From Neodiprion pinetum (Eukaryota; Arthropoda; Insecta; Hymenoptera; Diprionidae): a stretch of 64,000 nt of DNA. The position numbers and the translations under genes were made by a program. Position 1 is the stretch's first letter. Each line of letters begins with the position of its first letter. The notes beneath the pieces are model-generated. The model had not been told where the DNA came from. It did not search any database and worked only from the letters and a program-made list of their open reading frames with translations. Location: NCBI RefSeq assembly GCF_021155775.2, contig NC_060236.1, positions 27,976,238-28,040,237 of the forward strand. The letters are read 5' to 3'. Positions 47,201-53,363 of the stretch are shown piece by piece.

Positions 47201-49057
47201 TACATCGCGGCGAGCTGTCATCTGAGCTTATGACGGTTGGTCAACCTGATAAAACAACTGCGTTTGTTCTAGAATTTTAGCGCATGCGCGTTAGACCATT
47301 CTACTGTTAGCTACTCACTCTGTACAATAATCAGTTATGTATAAGGTAAATTTCCCTGTGGTGAATGACCGTTAATGTTTGCGGTATATGTGCAATGCAA
47401 AGTGAGAATTCGACCGTGTTATAAACGCGTAACCTTATACAATTAAATGGCGAGTGTAATAGCTGGTATTGTGTACTTTCCGCGAGTAATAAAAAATTGC
47501 GTGACAATTGATCGTTACTTTCGGCCGTTATACGATGTACATATAGACATATAACGATCTACCGATTCGCTAATTACGATAATCCGCATTGACGTAAACT
47601 TTGAAAATCTTGCAAATGCGTATATGTAATGGAAAAATTTTACATGCATCAGTGTCGGTGAAATAATTGCGTGTATACAAACATACGTATAATGTGTACA
47701 ATTTCTCTCAATCTCTCCTTTCTTCTCTGACTGATTACGCGTTTGAACAATTCAAGAAAAATGATCGAAAATTAATTTTTCTGCGATAATTCCTCACTGT
47801 CGAATATTATTTGGATCATTTGACATTTCAATCGCGATTCTTGTATAACAGAGTTTTCTGAAATTTACTACAATATATTTGTATACAACATCGTTTCGCG
47901 TAGTGTCTCAAAATTTATACCTCTTCATGTCCTCCCCATACGAGTACTTGAATAACACAATCATTACCAACGATAATCGAACGCAATTGAACAAAAAATG
48001 GTAACAAGGATTGTATACGTTAATTGAGAAACGACAACGATTATGAAAAGAAATTCCCAGTCCATTTTATCACGATAAAAACCCCTCTCAAGTAAAAAGA
48101 TACGAATAAAATAAGCTTAAAACAATATTGATTGATTAATTACCCCTCAGCTTCGTCGTCGGTGTTATTGCGAAGTAAATCCTCGTGTTCCCTATACCGC
48201 AATTCGATTTCAGGAACAATTTTATCGCTACCAGTATTGCCGACGGGGGAACGATCGTGTTGCAATTGAGAAGAAATATCATCGGACGTGACGTCAGTGC
48301 CTGCGTCCTGTTTAAACCTAGCAGCAGCGGCAATGGTTCCTTGTTCTATGGCTTTGACTTGCCTCTCGAGTTGATCAAGCATGTCAATACTGCTCTTGGA
48401 ATCCGGCAAAACGCTTCCATCACCACCCACTGTATCGAGAGATCGATGATCCTGATCGTTGAGTATGAGATCTAGTTTCACGCCAGTTTTTCCGCTCTGA
48501 TTTTCCCGTAAAGATCGTCGTCCGTTAGATGTTTGAAACTCACCACCGGTCGAAGAAATGGCATTACCCTTGCCGATTACCGACCGTTCAAATGACCGAC
48601 CGAACTTCTTAGCCAGAACATTCTCGAAGTCCTGAATATTTTGACTTACTATTGAGTTCTGCGTCCGTTCGTTAACGAATATCGGAACACCTCCGGCGCT
48701 TCCTCGCGATCTAAACGACGAGCCTCTGCTACCGGTCATGACCGGCGACCCACTCGCCGAATTAGAATTCGAATTGACGTTCGAATTCCCGCCACCGCCG
48801 GTGCTTCGTTTTTCCACCACCCTGAGACCCGCGTCGCCCTCGACGAGTTCCCACTGTTTAAGTCCTTCCGGCGTCGAGGGACTTCCCCTCGGACTGGGAC
48901 TGCTGGTCCTCGAATCAGTACCGATCATCGGACTGCGTCGCTGCTGGATTACTGTTCCATCCGGGTTCAACGTCTTCCGGAAACTCGACGGTCTTATCGA
49001 CTTCCTTCCTGGCTGATTTCGCGCCAGGATAGTTTCCCGCTCCTCCCGATCCGCCAT
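17650..49057 (-). CDS. par-1: Serine/threonine kinase Par-1/MARK, 15-exon model
   Basis: Par-1/MARK is a cortical polarity kinase of the AMPK-related group. It phosphorylates microtubule-associated and polarity proteins and is activated by LKB1. The coding exons on the - strand are 48144-49057, 45493-45823, 40278-40502, 39575-39953, 38920-39140, 38509-38608, 37129-37241, 36710-36911, 36373-36573, 34616-34799, 32609-32776, 30095-30209, 29729-29817, 18289-18400 and 17650-17868. All phases agree, giving 3573 nt and 1190 aa. Domains: Ser/Gly-rich N-terminal extension (1-415), kinase (about 447-690) with GKGNFAKV, VAIK Lys476, HRD 567-569, DFG 587-589 and T-loop LDTFCGSPPYAAPE (Thr602, the LKB1-type site), UBA (about 721-758), a variable linker with FKRQNTVDSATIKEN and PSRSTFHSGQ, and KA1 (about 1092-1190) ending FKNIASKIANELKL. 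No inactivating change is seen. The kinase-to-KA1 part is certain. The first two exons are a weaker join. Confidence 0.93.
17869..18288. other. par-1: par-1 intron 14
   Basis: A 420-bp intron between the two KA1 exons, AT-rich, without other features. Confidence 0.85.
18289..18400 (-). CDS. par-1: par-1 exon 14: start of KA1 domain
   Basis: Acceptor TATTGCAG, donor AAG|GTATGG. Encodes GATTNDEQVKPRSLRFTWSM and RTTSSRDPNEIMSEIRK. PRSLRFTWSM is the invariant opening of KA1. Confidence 0.97.
20287..20390. repeat. (GTA)n/(AAT)n compound microsatellite
   Basis: About 50 bp of GTA/AGT units run directly into about 50 bp of AAT units. The Leu-rich open frame on the - strand here is a product of this repeat. 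Confidence 0.95.
20607..20626. repeat. (TG)n microsatellite
   Basis: Ten TG dinucleotides, followed by GTGTGTATT. Confidence 0.9.
21661..21700. repeat. (ATG)n microsatellite
   Basis: About 13 uninterrupted ATG/GAT units. Confidence 0.95.
25569..25604. repeat. (TA)n microsatellite
   Basis: 18 perfect TA units, followed by further TATA-rich sequence. Confidence 0.95.
25936..26074. repeat. (AGT)/(AGG) purine-rich compound repeat
   Basis: About 140 bp of AGTAGT, AGGAGT and AGGAAT triplets. The strand is nearly free of C. Confidence 0.93.
28137..28207. repeat. (GTAA)n microsatellite, host of a TIR element insertion
   Basis: About 17 GTAA/GTGA units. The tract resumes for a few units after 28571, so the 28208-28571 element inserted inside it. 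Confidence 0.95.
28208..28571. mobile_element. Non-autonomous TIR transposon (MITE), hAT-like ends
   Basis: The 364-bp element begins CAGGGTGGCCACA and ends with its exact reverse complement TGTGGCCACCCTG. A 9-bp direct repeat GTGAGTGAG flanks both sides, although the 4-bp tandem host makes the true target duplication ambiguous (8 or 9 bp). Inside, ACATTTCCAGGTTT occurs twice in direct orientation near each end. There is no transposase frame. CAGGG-type ends and an 8-bp duplication would suit hAT. Confidence 0.85.
29729..29817 (-). CDS. par-1: par-1 exon 13: SFFSKLSSRFSKR segment
   Basis: Acceptor ATTCACAG, donor CG|GTAAGT. Encodes GHTHTQDTNAISPLARPSF and FSKLSSRFSKR, matching the S(I/F)FSKFTSKF-type basic motif ahead of KA1. 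It joins, after an 11.3-kb intron, to exon 14 as CG+T (Arg). Confidence 0.93.
30095..30209 (-). CDS. par-1: par-1 exon 12: PSRSTFHSGQ linker
   Basis: Acceptor TTATTCAG, donor CAG|GTATTG. Encodes LGVSPSSRLVPAAAFPRNV and PSRSTFHSGQNRAQRNHPQ. The SRSTFH(S/A)GQ block is conserved from insects to vertebrates. Confidence 0.96.
30210..32608. other. par-1: par-1 intron 11
   Basis: AT-rich intron of 2.4 kb with A-runs near 31460-31492 and 31611-31630. No other feature is recognisable. Confidence 0.75.
32609..32776 (-). CDS. par-1: par-1 exon 11: 168-nt cassette exon
   Basis: Acceptor TTTTTGCACAG, donor CAGAG|GTACAG. The exon starts with C and ends with AG, the same phases as the flanking exons 10 and 12, so its 56 codons can be included or skipped without changing frame. 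Either way the junction codon is AGC (Ser). It encodes SLGEGTRPARGHTKSASISA, GHRSSSGVQPGDNSLLDPQP and NSLLATADPLRQR, much more GC-rich than the intron around it. The GHTKSAS block resembles MARK linker sequence. Whether it is constitutive or optional needs transcript data. Confidence 0.75.
32777..34615. other. par-1: par-1 intron 10
   Basis: AT-rich intron of 1.8 kb. It contains the hairpin at 33098-33249 and no exon I can support. Confidence 0.75.
33098..33249. repeat. Imperfect inverted repeat (58-nt arms) in a par-1 intron
   Basis: The left arm 33098-33155 starts GAAAACTCTACGTTAT and the right arm 33192-33249 ends with the reverse complement ATAACGTAGAGTTTTC. The arms pair at roughly 80% of positions with a 36-nt loop. 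It could be a small MITE remnant or a folded intronic RNA. There is no known miRNA seed that I can name. Confidence 0.75.
34616..34799 (-). CDS. par-1: par-1 exon 10: Ser/Thr-rich linker
   Basis: Acceptor ATTATAG, donor CCCAG|GTACGA. Encodes VGTSPGGKSRVGKSNTMN, GRRSTISYDQAKTSSSSTE and RTNDVP, resembling the RRSTTLYEK-type block of fly Par-1. It ends with two bases (AG). Confidence 0.92.
34800..36372. other. par-1: par-1 intron 9
   Basis: AT-rich intron of 1.6 kb containing the TTA microsatellite at 35182-35239. No other feature is recognised. Confidence 0.75.
35182..35239. repeat. (TTA)n microsatellite
   Basis: About 19 perfect TTA units. Confidence 0.95.
36373..36573 (-). CDS. par-1: par-1 exon 9: linker with FKRQNTVDSATIKEN
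   Basis: Acceptor TTTTCAG, donor CCA|GTGAGT. The FKRQNTVDSATIKENSAR block is a hallmark of insect and vertebrate Par-1/MARK linkers. The last base joins GT of the next exon as a Ser codon. Confidence 0.95.
36710..36911 (-). CDS. par-1: par-1 exon 8: Ser/Gly linker
   Basis: Acceptor GGGACAG, donor CTCC|GTAAGT. Encodes PESDGSRSGSSLSLRN, a Gly-rich run and the basic/Ser block SISASNPKPSRRASSGG. RRASS-type motifs are possible basophilic kinase sites. Confidence 0.93.
37129..37241 (-). CDS. par-1: par-1 exon 7: UBA domain
   Basis: Acceptor GTTACAG, donor GAC|GTAAGT. Encodes EALASMGYTRSEIEDSLGQ and YDDVFATYLLLGRKTTD, the MARK-type UBA that packs on the kinase and supports its active shape. Confidence 0.97.
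37242..38508. other. par-1: par-1 intron 6
   Basis: AT-rich intron of 1.3 kb between the UBA exon and the kinase-UBA linker exon. No internal feature is recognised. Confidence 0.8.
38509..38608 (-). CDS. par-1: par-1 exon 6: kinase end and kinase-UBA linker
   Basis: Acceptor TTTACAG, donor G|GTGAGT. Encodes NIMKDKWMNMGYEEDELKPY and the acidic EPEPDYKDHKRI, leaving one base for the UBA exon. Confidence 0.96.
38920..39140 (-). CDS. par-1: par-1 exon 5: kinase C-lobe
   Basis: Acceptor GATTTCAG, donor GAG|GTACGT. Encodes GKKYDGPEVDVWSLGVILY, the VSGSLPFDG segment, RERVLRGKYRIPFYMS and NPTKRASLE. Confidence 0.98.
39141..39574. other. par-1: par-1 intron 4
   Basis: A 434-bp intron with no internal feature recognised. 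Confidence 0.85.
39575..39953 (-). CDS. par-1: par-1 exon 4: kinase core with catalytic and activation loops
   Basis: Acceptor CTGCAG, donor CAAG|GTAAGT. Contains LFREVRIMKMLDHPNIVKLF, the hinge MEYASGGEVFDYL, the HRDLKAENLLLD catalytic loop, ADFGFSNEF and the T-loop LDTFCGSPPYAAPELFQ. Every catalytic residue is present. Confidence 0.98.
39954..40277. other. par-1: par-1 intron 3
   Basis: A 324-bp intron within the kinase domain, AT-rich, with no other feature seen. Confidence 0.85.
40278..40502 (-). CDS. par-1: par-1 exon 3: kinase N-lobe
   Basis: Acceptor TTGCAG, donor AAG|GTGAGA, phase 0 at both ends, 75 codons. It encodes EEPHIGKYRLLKTIGKG, the Gly-rich loop GKGNFAKV and the catalytic Lys in VAIKIIDK, and ends PGSLQK. 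Being phase-symmetric at its start, it can accept alternative first exons. Confidence 0.97.
41489..41512 (-). CDS. par-1: Possible alternative short first exon of par-1
   Basis: On the - strand an ATG in a favourable context (TGCAAGATGG) opens eight codons (MVTRGLLR) that stop exactly at a CGG|GTAATG donor in phase 0, the phase needed to enter the kinase exon at 40502. The frame is open for some 30 further codons upstream without another ATG. The patch is more GC-rich than its intron. Short alternative N-termini are known for Par-1/MARK genes, but use of this one is inference. Confidence 0.3.
42156..42174. repeat. Run of 19 G
   Basis: GGGGT followed by 19 uninterrupted G, capable of forming a G-quadruplex. 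The run length may be affected by sequencing error. Confidence 0.9.
43532..43637. repeat. Inverted repeat (22-nt arms)
   Basis: The left arm GGTTTTCAACTGGCTGCACTGA (shown as positions 43532-43553) pairs with 43616-43637 (reverse complement, mismatched at one position in the middle). The loop is about 62 nt. It lies in the CpG-rich patch of par-1 intron 2. Confidence 0.8.
45493..45823 (-). CDS. par-1: par-1 exon 2 (N-terminal linker, predicted)
   Basis: The protein-like frame runs STPLQRGEATRNSTGNAG, KLNRTASDTRRGNGD, MPLKIQSRAQQARNIVRP and TSVIQKAIQNIGIKE, ending at a GAG|GTATAT donor in phase 0, which matches exon 3. The 3' half is convincing. The acceptor is weak: the only phase-compatible AG before the open frame is GAAG at 45825-45824, with no pyrimidine tract, and an in-frame TGA lies just upstream. 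The true 5' border may differ, or this may start a separate isoform. Confidence 0.65.
45824..48143. other. par-1: par-1 intron 1
   Basis: A 2.3-kb intron, if exons 1 and 2 are joined as proposed. It contains a (GA)n patch at 46394-46419 and the foldback element at 46882-47322. No coding sequence was recognised. Confidence 0.55.
46882..47322. mobile_element. Foldback MITE with long inverted arms and TA target duplication
   Basis: The 441-bp element begins CGGAGTGAGTAGCTAAC and ends with the reverse complement of CAGAGTGAGTAGCTAAC. TA flanks it on both sides (46880-46881 and 47323-47324). The arms (about 46882-47045 and 47178-47322) stay complementary far inward and share CGCGCATGCGCT, CAGGNTGACCAACCGT and CCTCAAAAATT. 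The central 132 bp is unique. There is no transposase frame. TA duplication suits a Tc1/mariner-mobilised element. Confidence 0.85.
48144..49057 (-). CDS. par-1: par-1 exon 1: long N-terminal extension (predicted)
   Basis: The ATG at 49057-49055 lies in a good context (AACATGG) and opens MADREERETILARNQPGRK. The 304 codons are rich in Ser, Gly and Arg and low in hydrophobics, with one possible helical segment (SIDMLDQLERQVKAIEQG). This looks like a disordered regulatory region. I join it to par-1 because GG|GTAATT at 48144/48143 leaves two bases, and the next exon supplies the single base required. If that donor were not used, TAA would follow immediately (48142-48140), giving a separate 305-aa single-exon gene, which remains an alternative. 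The - strand sequence upstream of the ATG would be 5' UTR. Base composition is clearly more GC-rich than the surroundings. Confidence 0.65.
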
Positions 49058-50574
49058 GTTGATTTTATAAACTATCGCGATCGGCGAGTTACTTTCGTCT
49101 GACTCGTTCTCTTTTATTTTCTTTTTCTTTCTCGTTAGCTTTGAAATCAAAACGTGGTGGAAGTTTCACGATTTCGATTTTTTCATATTTCGTTAATCCA
49201 ACTTTCTTATCTCTTACTATTAGATGTTATATCGTGATCATCGATCCGGGGTGTATACAGTATTTATAAATCGGCAGCCACTCTCCTCTGCACAGCTTTA
49301 TACTTCGTTGTTTCCAAATTCCGGACGATTAGTACAGATTAACGATCTCGCTCGGTACGCGTCTCTGTTTAGAAAATACATTCACATGGATTTGTTAAGA
49401 TTTATTATTGTTGAATTTTTTTTTTTTTCCAAGTCGTATTTATCACATCACGTTGCAGAACACGATTAGCGATCGGTGTAACGGTTAATAATTACCCAGA
49501 GCTACTGCACCGTGCAATGAAAAAATCGTATACAATGGAGAAAGCTTTAGAAATATATTTTATCTATCCGAAAATAAGAAATCAACTTCTTGGTCGAGCT
49601 GTAAAAAATTTATAAATAAAAAAACTAAATGTGAAGAAAATCTGACAGTCGACTAGGACTATTCCTAAGGAAAGAACCGTTCAATTCAGAACTCTTCCAA
49701 CGCGACGAACAATGTAACTGATTTCCGGTGAAAGGATCTTTATAATACTATAAAGGAAGAAGAAAAAAAATGTAAAAAAAAAAACCAGACTGTTTTTTTA
49801 GCAAGACAACTTTTGATTTAATAGATGAAGAAGCAAAATTGTTTTTGGAATGAGTTGAAATCGTGAAAATATTTTCTATGCAATTTTTTTTTTTGTTTCA
49901 TTCCTCGACAAGAAAACTGTACTGGAAAATTGAAGTTAGAAATCTTTCATACAACCATATCACCTCCGATGGGTCGAGTTCTGGATAATTATTAACAACA
50001 CATAACCGATAAATATATGATAATCACCAATATTTCCGCAAGCGCGTCGCATTTATGTAGGTAGGAGGTGTATATATACATTATACATATATGTACATAC
50101 ATATATACGTAGAAAACTTCACTGTTTCACCATAATGCACAACGATTTATATCCCATCTCCGGTAAGCTTATCATCTATTAACAATAACAATAATAATAA
50201 AGCATCAACGACATATATAATATTTGACGATAATGTGATAAGTATACAGCACACAATTAGCATTATTATACGTATATGTATATATGAATTTTTTGTGTGT
50301 GTCCATGTGTTCGCGCTTGAGCGTTTTTTCCCCATCCATTTTTTTTTTTTTTATACCGTGCTGCTTTTGCTGGTTCATTAATTTACTAAAATTACTGCGA
50401 CATTAACGATATACCTATATTATATGTATATAGGACACAGAACATTGCGTGTATAATAATTTCGAAGTTACAGGCCTGCACGTATATACACACATGTTCA
50501 ACATGATAAACGCCTCATTTATCGTTTGCATATTATTTCGATTATATTTTCTGTAGACGCGTCTGAAGGATCAC

Positions 50575-50602
50575 CACGACGACGACGACGACGACGACGA
50601 CG
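50575..50602. repeat. (CGA)n microsatellite
   Basis: About nine ACG/GAC triplets. Confidence 0.95.
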
Positions 50603-51041
50603 AAAATAGTAATATCAATAATAATAACAACAACGATACCAATGATGCAGATAAACAAATTAGCAAACAAACGAACAATTATTTTTTCTGCAGTCCCAGA
50701 GATATAATATACAATCATACGCGTTATACATATTGTGTATAATACAAACGTGTCTCGCCTCAACAATGTTATATTTTATAACGATACGTGATTGAAGCTG
50801 CACTGCACTGCGTGTAGACGACGAAAACTGAATTGAAAGGAGACCGACAGAGAGAGCGAAAGAGAGAGAGAGAAAAGAAAGAAGAAAAATAATGAAACAA
50901 AATGATACAATAGAGAAGCAGACGATTTTTACATAACTCCGCGTAGACGCGAATATACCTACATCGCGTCTCCTTTTTCAATGTGTCCATTGTCGCGCAT
51001 GGGTAAACGGATATAATTCGATATTAAAATGCACGATATCC

Positions 51042-51066
51042 AGAGAGAGAGAGAGAGAGAGAGAGG
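51042..51066. repeat. (GA)n microsatellite
   Basis: About 12 AG dinucleotides. On the - strand this reads CT, a motif often bound by GAGA-type factors near insect promoters. Confidence 0.93.
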
Positions 51067-51140
51067 GAAAGATACACACACGAAAATAAATACAGACTCA
51101 CAAACACTGCATCGGGCGAACACTACATTGACGGAGTAAC

Positions 51141-51620
51141 GCGTGGTTAAAAATTAAACGAGACACACAAGAGAGTCAAACGGAGAGAGAGGCTGCTGCC
51201 TAGTTGCGAGAGCGTTTGTACGACAAGTAGCAAACCTGTCAACCGTGGGCCCGCGGCTATGGTGGGATTCAGGAGAGGAGAAGAGAAGCAAAGGGAGGTG
51301 AGGAGCGGAGAGAGGTGCGCTCGGTGTGTCAGTAAAGCCTCCGCAAGTAAGTCCATACCTGCAAAGTGGGATGTACATTATACTATACAAACGGTGCAGC
51401 AGGTAGGCAGGGAGGCTAATAGTTCACTGGGTATTTGTATGAGTGCGTTTCAGGTACCGGAGGGGAGCTAAAAAGCGTAGCAGCGTCAGCACGAGGGACC
51501 GTTTCGGTCGGTCGCGCGTTTAGTCGAGTCGAGTTGAATTGCGTTCACAAATTCAAGTAACTAGGAGTTTTGCACCTTGCGCGTGTCTGCGAGACTATCC
51601 AGTGTCCGATATAATGTGCA
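51141..51620. promoter_or_regulatory. Possible promoter / 5' exon region (GC- and CpG-richer)
   Basis: This patch is more GC- and CpG-rich than its surroundings, with GA-rich sequence at 51170-51200 and 51270-51320, a run GGTCGGTCGCGCG near 51506, and a consensus donor (CGCAA|GTAAGT) near 51346-51352. Position upstream of par-1 suggests a distal par-1 promoter or a divergent + strand start. Neither direction is decided by the sequence. Confidence 0.3.
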
Positions 51621-51789
51621 CGCCGCAAGACAGGATGATGGGATGGAAGAAAAAAGAAAAAAAAAGATGCGAGATAAATTAAAGGAAACGAAGGAATGAA
51701 TTTCAAAACTAGATTTTTCTTCCCGCGACATATTTATCGAAGACTTGTTGCGAACGGTGATTATATTCGCATCACGAAGTTTTGTAGAG

Positions 51790-51990
51790 TTTGATCAACG
51801 GTCTCGGACAACCGAAGAACAAAGTGCGCATGCGCCAAGTTTTTCGTTTGTTCAACAGGCTGGCCAACTCTATCCGACTTTGATTGGAAACTGTCAAAAT
51901 TCGCCGCTCAAGCGTTTCGAGATTGTGTTACGTTGGCCCGAATGCAGACTCGTAACGGCAGTTAACGCAATATTGTAACCTCGAAATGCC
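51790..51990. repeat. Probable decayed relative of the foldback MITE
   Basis: It shares GCGCATGCGC (near 51826) followed about 30 bp later by CAACAGGCTGGCCAAC (near 51855), the same order and near-spacing as in the 46882-47322 element (GCGCATGCGC, then CAGGCTGACCAAC). The terminal repeats are not preserved. Confidence 0.45.
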
Positions 51991-53314
51991 TTGAGAAATG
52001 TCGATAGCTACGAACTCGTTGGATCGGAAACTGAGTCGGTCGGTTCGCTGACAAGAAGACAAAAAATCTCGGTAACGAAATAGCGATTGAATTTACCAGT
52101 GGTGTGATTTAACGAATGGTCGTTCATTTTTTCGCTGTTCAATTTTCAGCAGAGACCCGAAGCACCGTGAACGGTACGTTACAGTCTATATGTATTGAAA
52201 GCAAAGAACGACGAAGAGTAATAAAGCATGGAATGAATAATCGAAGAGAAAAGAAGGAAGAAATGAAACAAAAAACACACCAACAAAGAAAACAAATCGG
52301 AGCTCTGCATAAGCTTAGCACCGCGCTCTTATCTCATACGGCAACAGCTATCTCTCGTCTGACGCATGTGTATATCTAATATAAGTTGGTACTTAATGCC
52401 GCGTGCATGCGGACTCTTTGCAAGCCAGCCTGTTGTTATTATACCTGCTGCAATAGCCGCGAATATTAAAATTTATCGGGGTTTATCAAAATTTAATTAG
52501 GTAAATTTTCATTGTCTTTTCTTTTTTTTTTTTTTTTTCTTCTTTTCTTTCAATTTCCTTCAACTTTACAATTACCAATCTCCACCGACGAAGATTGTGC
52601 CGCTGAAAAGGAAAACCGTGCGGATTATAATATTTGAATTGGAACCGGAATGCAAAAAAACACATTAAAGAGTTTGAACGTTTTTGCTAGCTGATGGCTA
52701 CAGACCATTTCCAAATGACAATAATAATAACAACAACAACACCAATAATAATAACAGTAAGGATTGTATATATTCTCCGCCTATTTGTCGCCACGTCTTA
52801 TACCCAACCGATAAACCTACAGTGACGAAAGCGTTATATTCCACATCAACGATGTTACAGGAACGGTACACAAGGCTTGTTATCGAGAATAATTGATCCC
52901 GATAAGCGATAAGATGGTAGTTATCGCTCTCGGTTGACCAGGCTGAGTATATTCAATGCCCAGGATAAACCATCGATGGAGAAAGAATAATCCTTCGAAA
53001 ATAAACTCTGAATGTATAAGGAAGAAAAATTAACACCGACAATCATGAGCCGATAAATCAACAAACGCGTAGGCGTGTGGGATGTGTAATACGATGAACG
53101 AACCGGCCAGCATAAGCACGACACAAAAGTATGAAAAAAGTAAAATAACACTGTACCAAACGATTAGCGAAAGGTGTTTCTTTTATTTTCGAATTTTTTA
53201 TTCTCGTTTCTTTTCACCTATCTTCACACTCCCTCTCGTTTAGAATCGTAGTTTAAAGAACAATACATTTCATCCCGCACGATTCACGATCACTCTGCTT
53301 TATCATCACAAACT

Positions 53315-53363
53315 TCATCATCATCATCGTCATCGTCATCGTCATCATCGTCGTCGTCGTCAC
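53315..53363. repeat. (CAT)/(CGT) triplet repeat
   Basis: About 16 triplets alternating CAT/CGT. The Asp-rich open frame on the - strand is its product. Confidence 0.93.

Larger units (their letters stand above)
49058..51140. other. par-1: Probable par-1 5' UTR and upstream flank
   Basis: No supportable coding sequence. On the - strand this is upstream of the MADREERE start. It contains TATA/ATGTATA-rich patches at about 50070-50110, the GAC repeat at 50575-50602 and the GA repeat at 51042-51066. No TATA box or initiator can be assigned. Confidence 0.45.
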
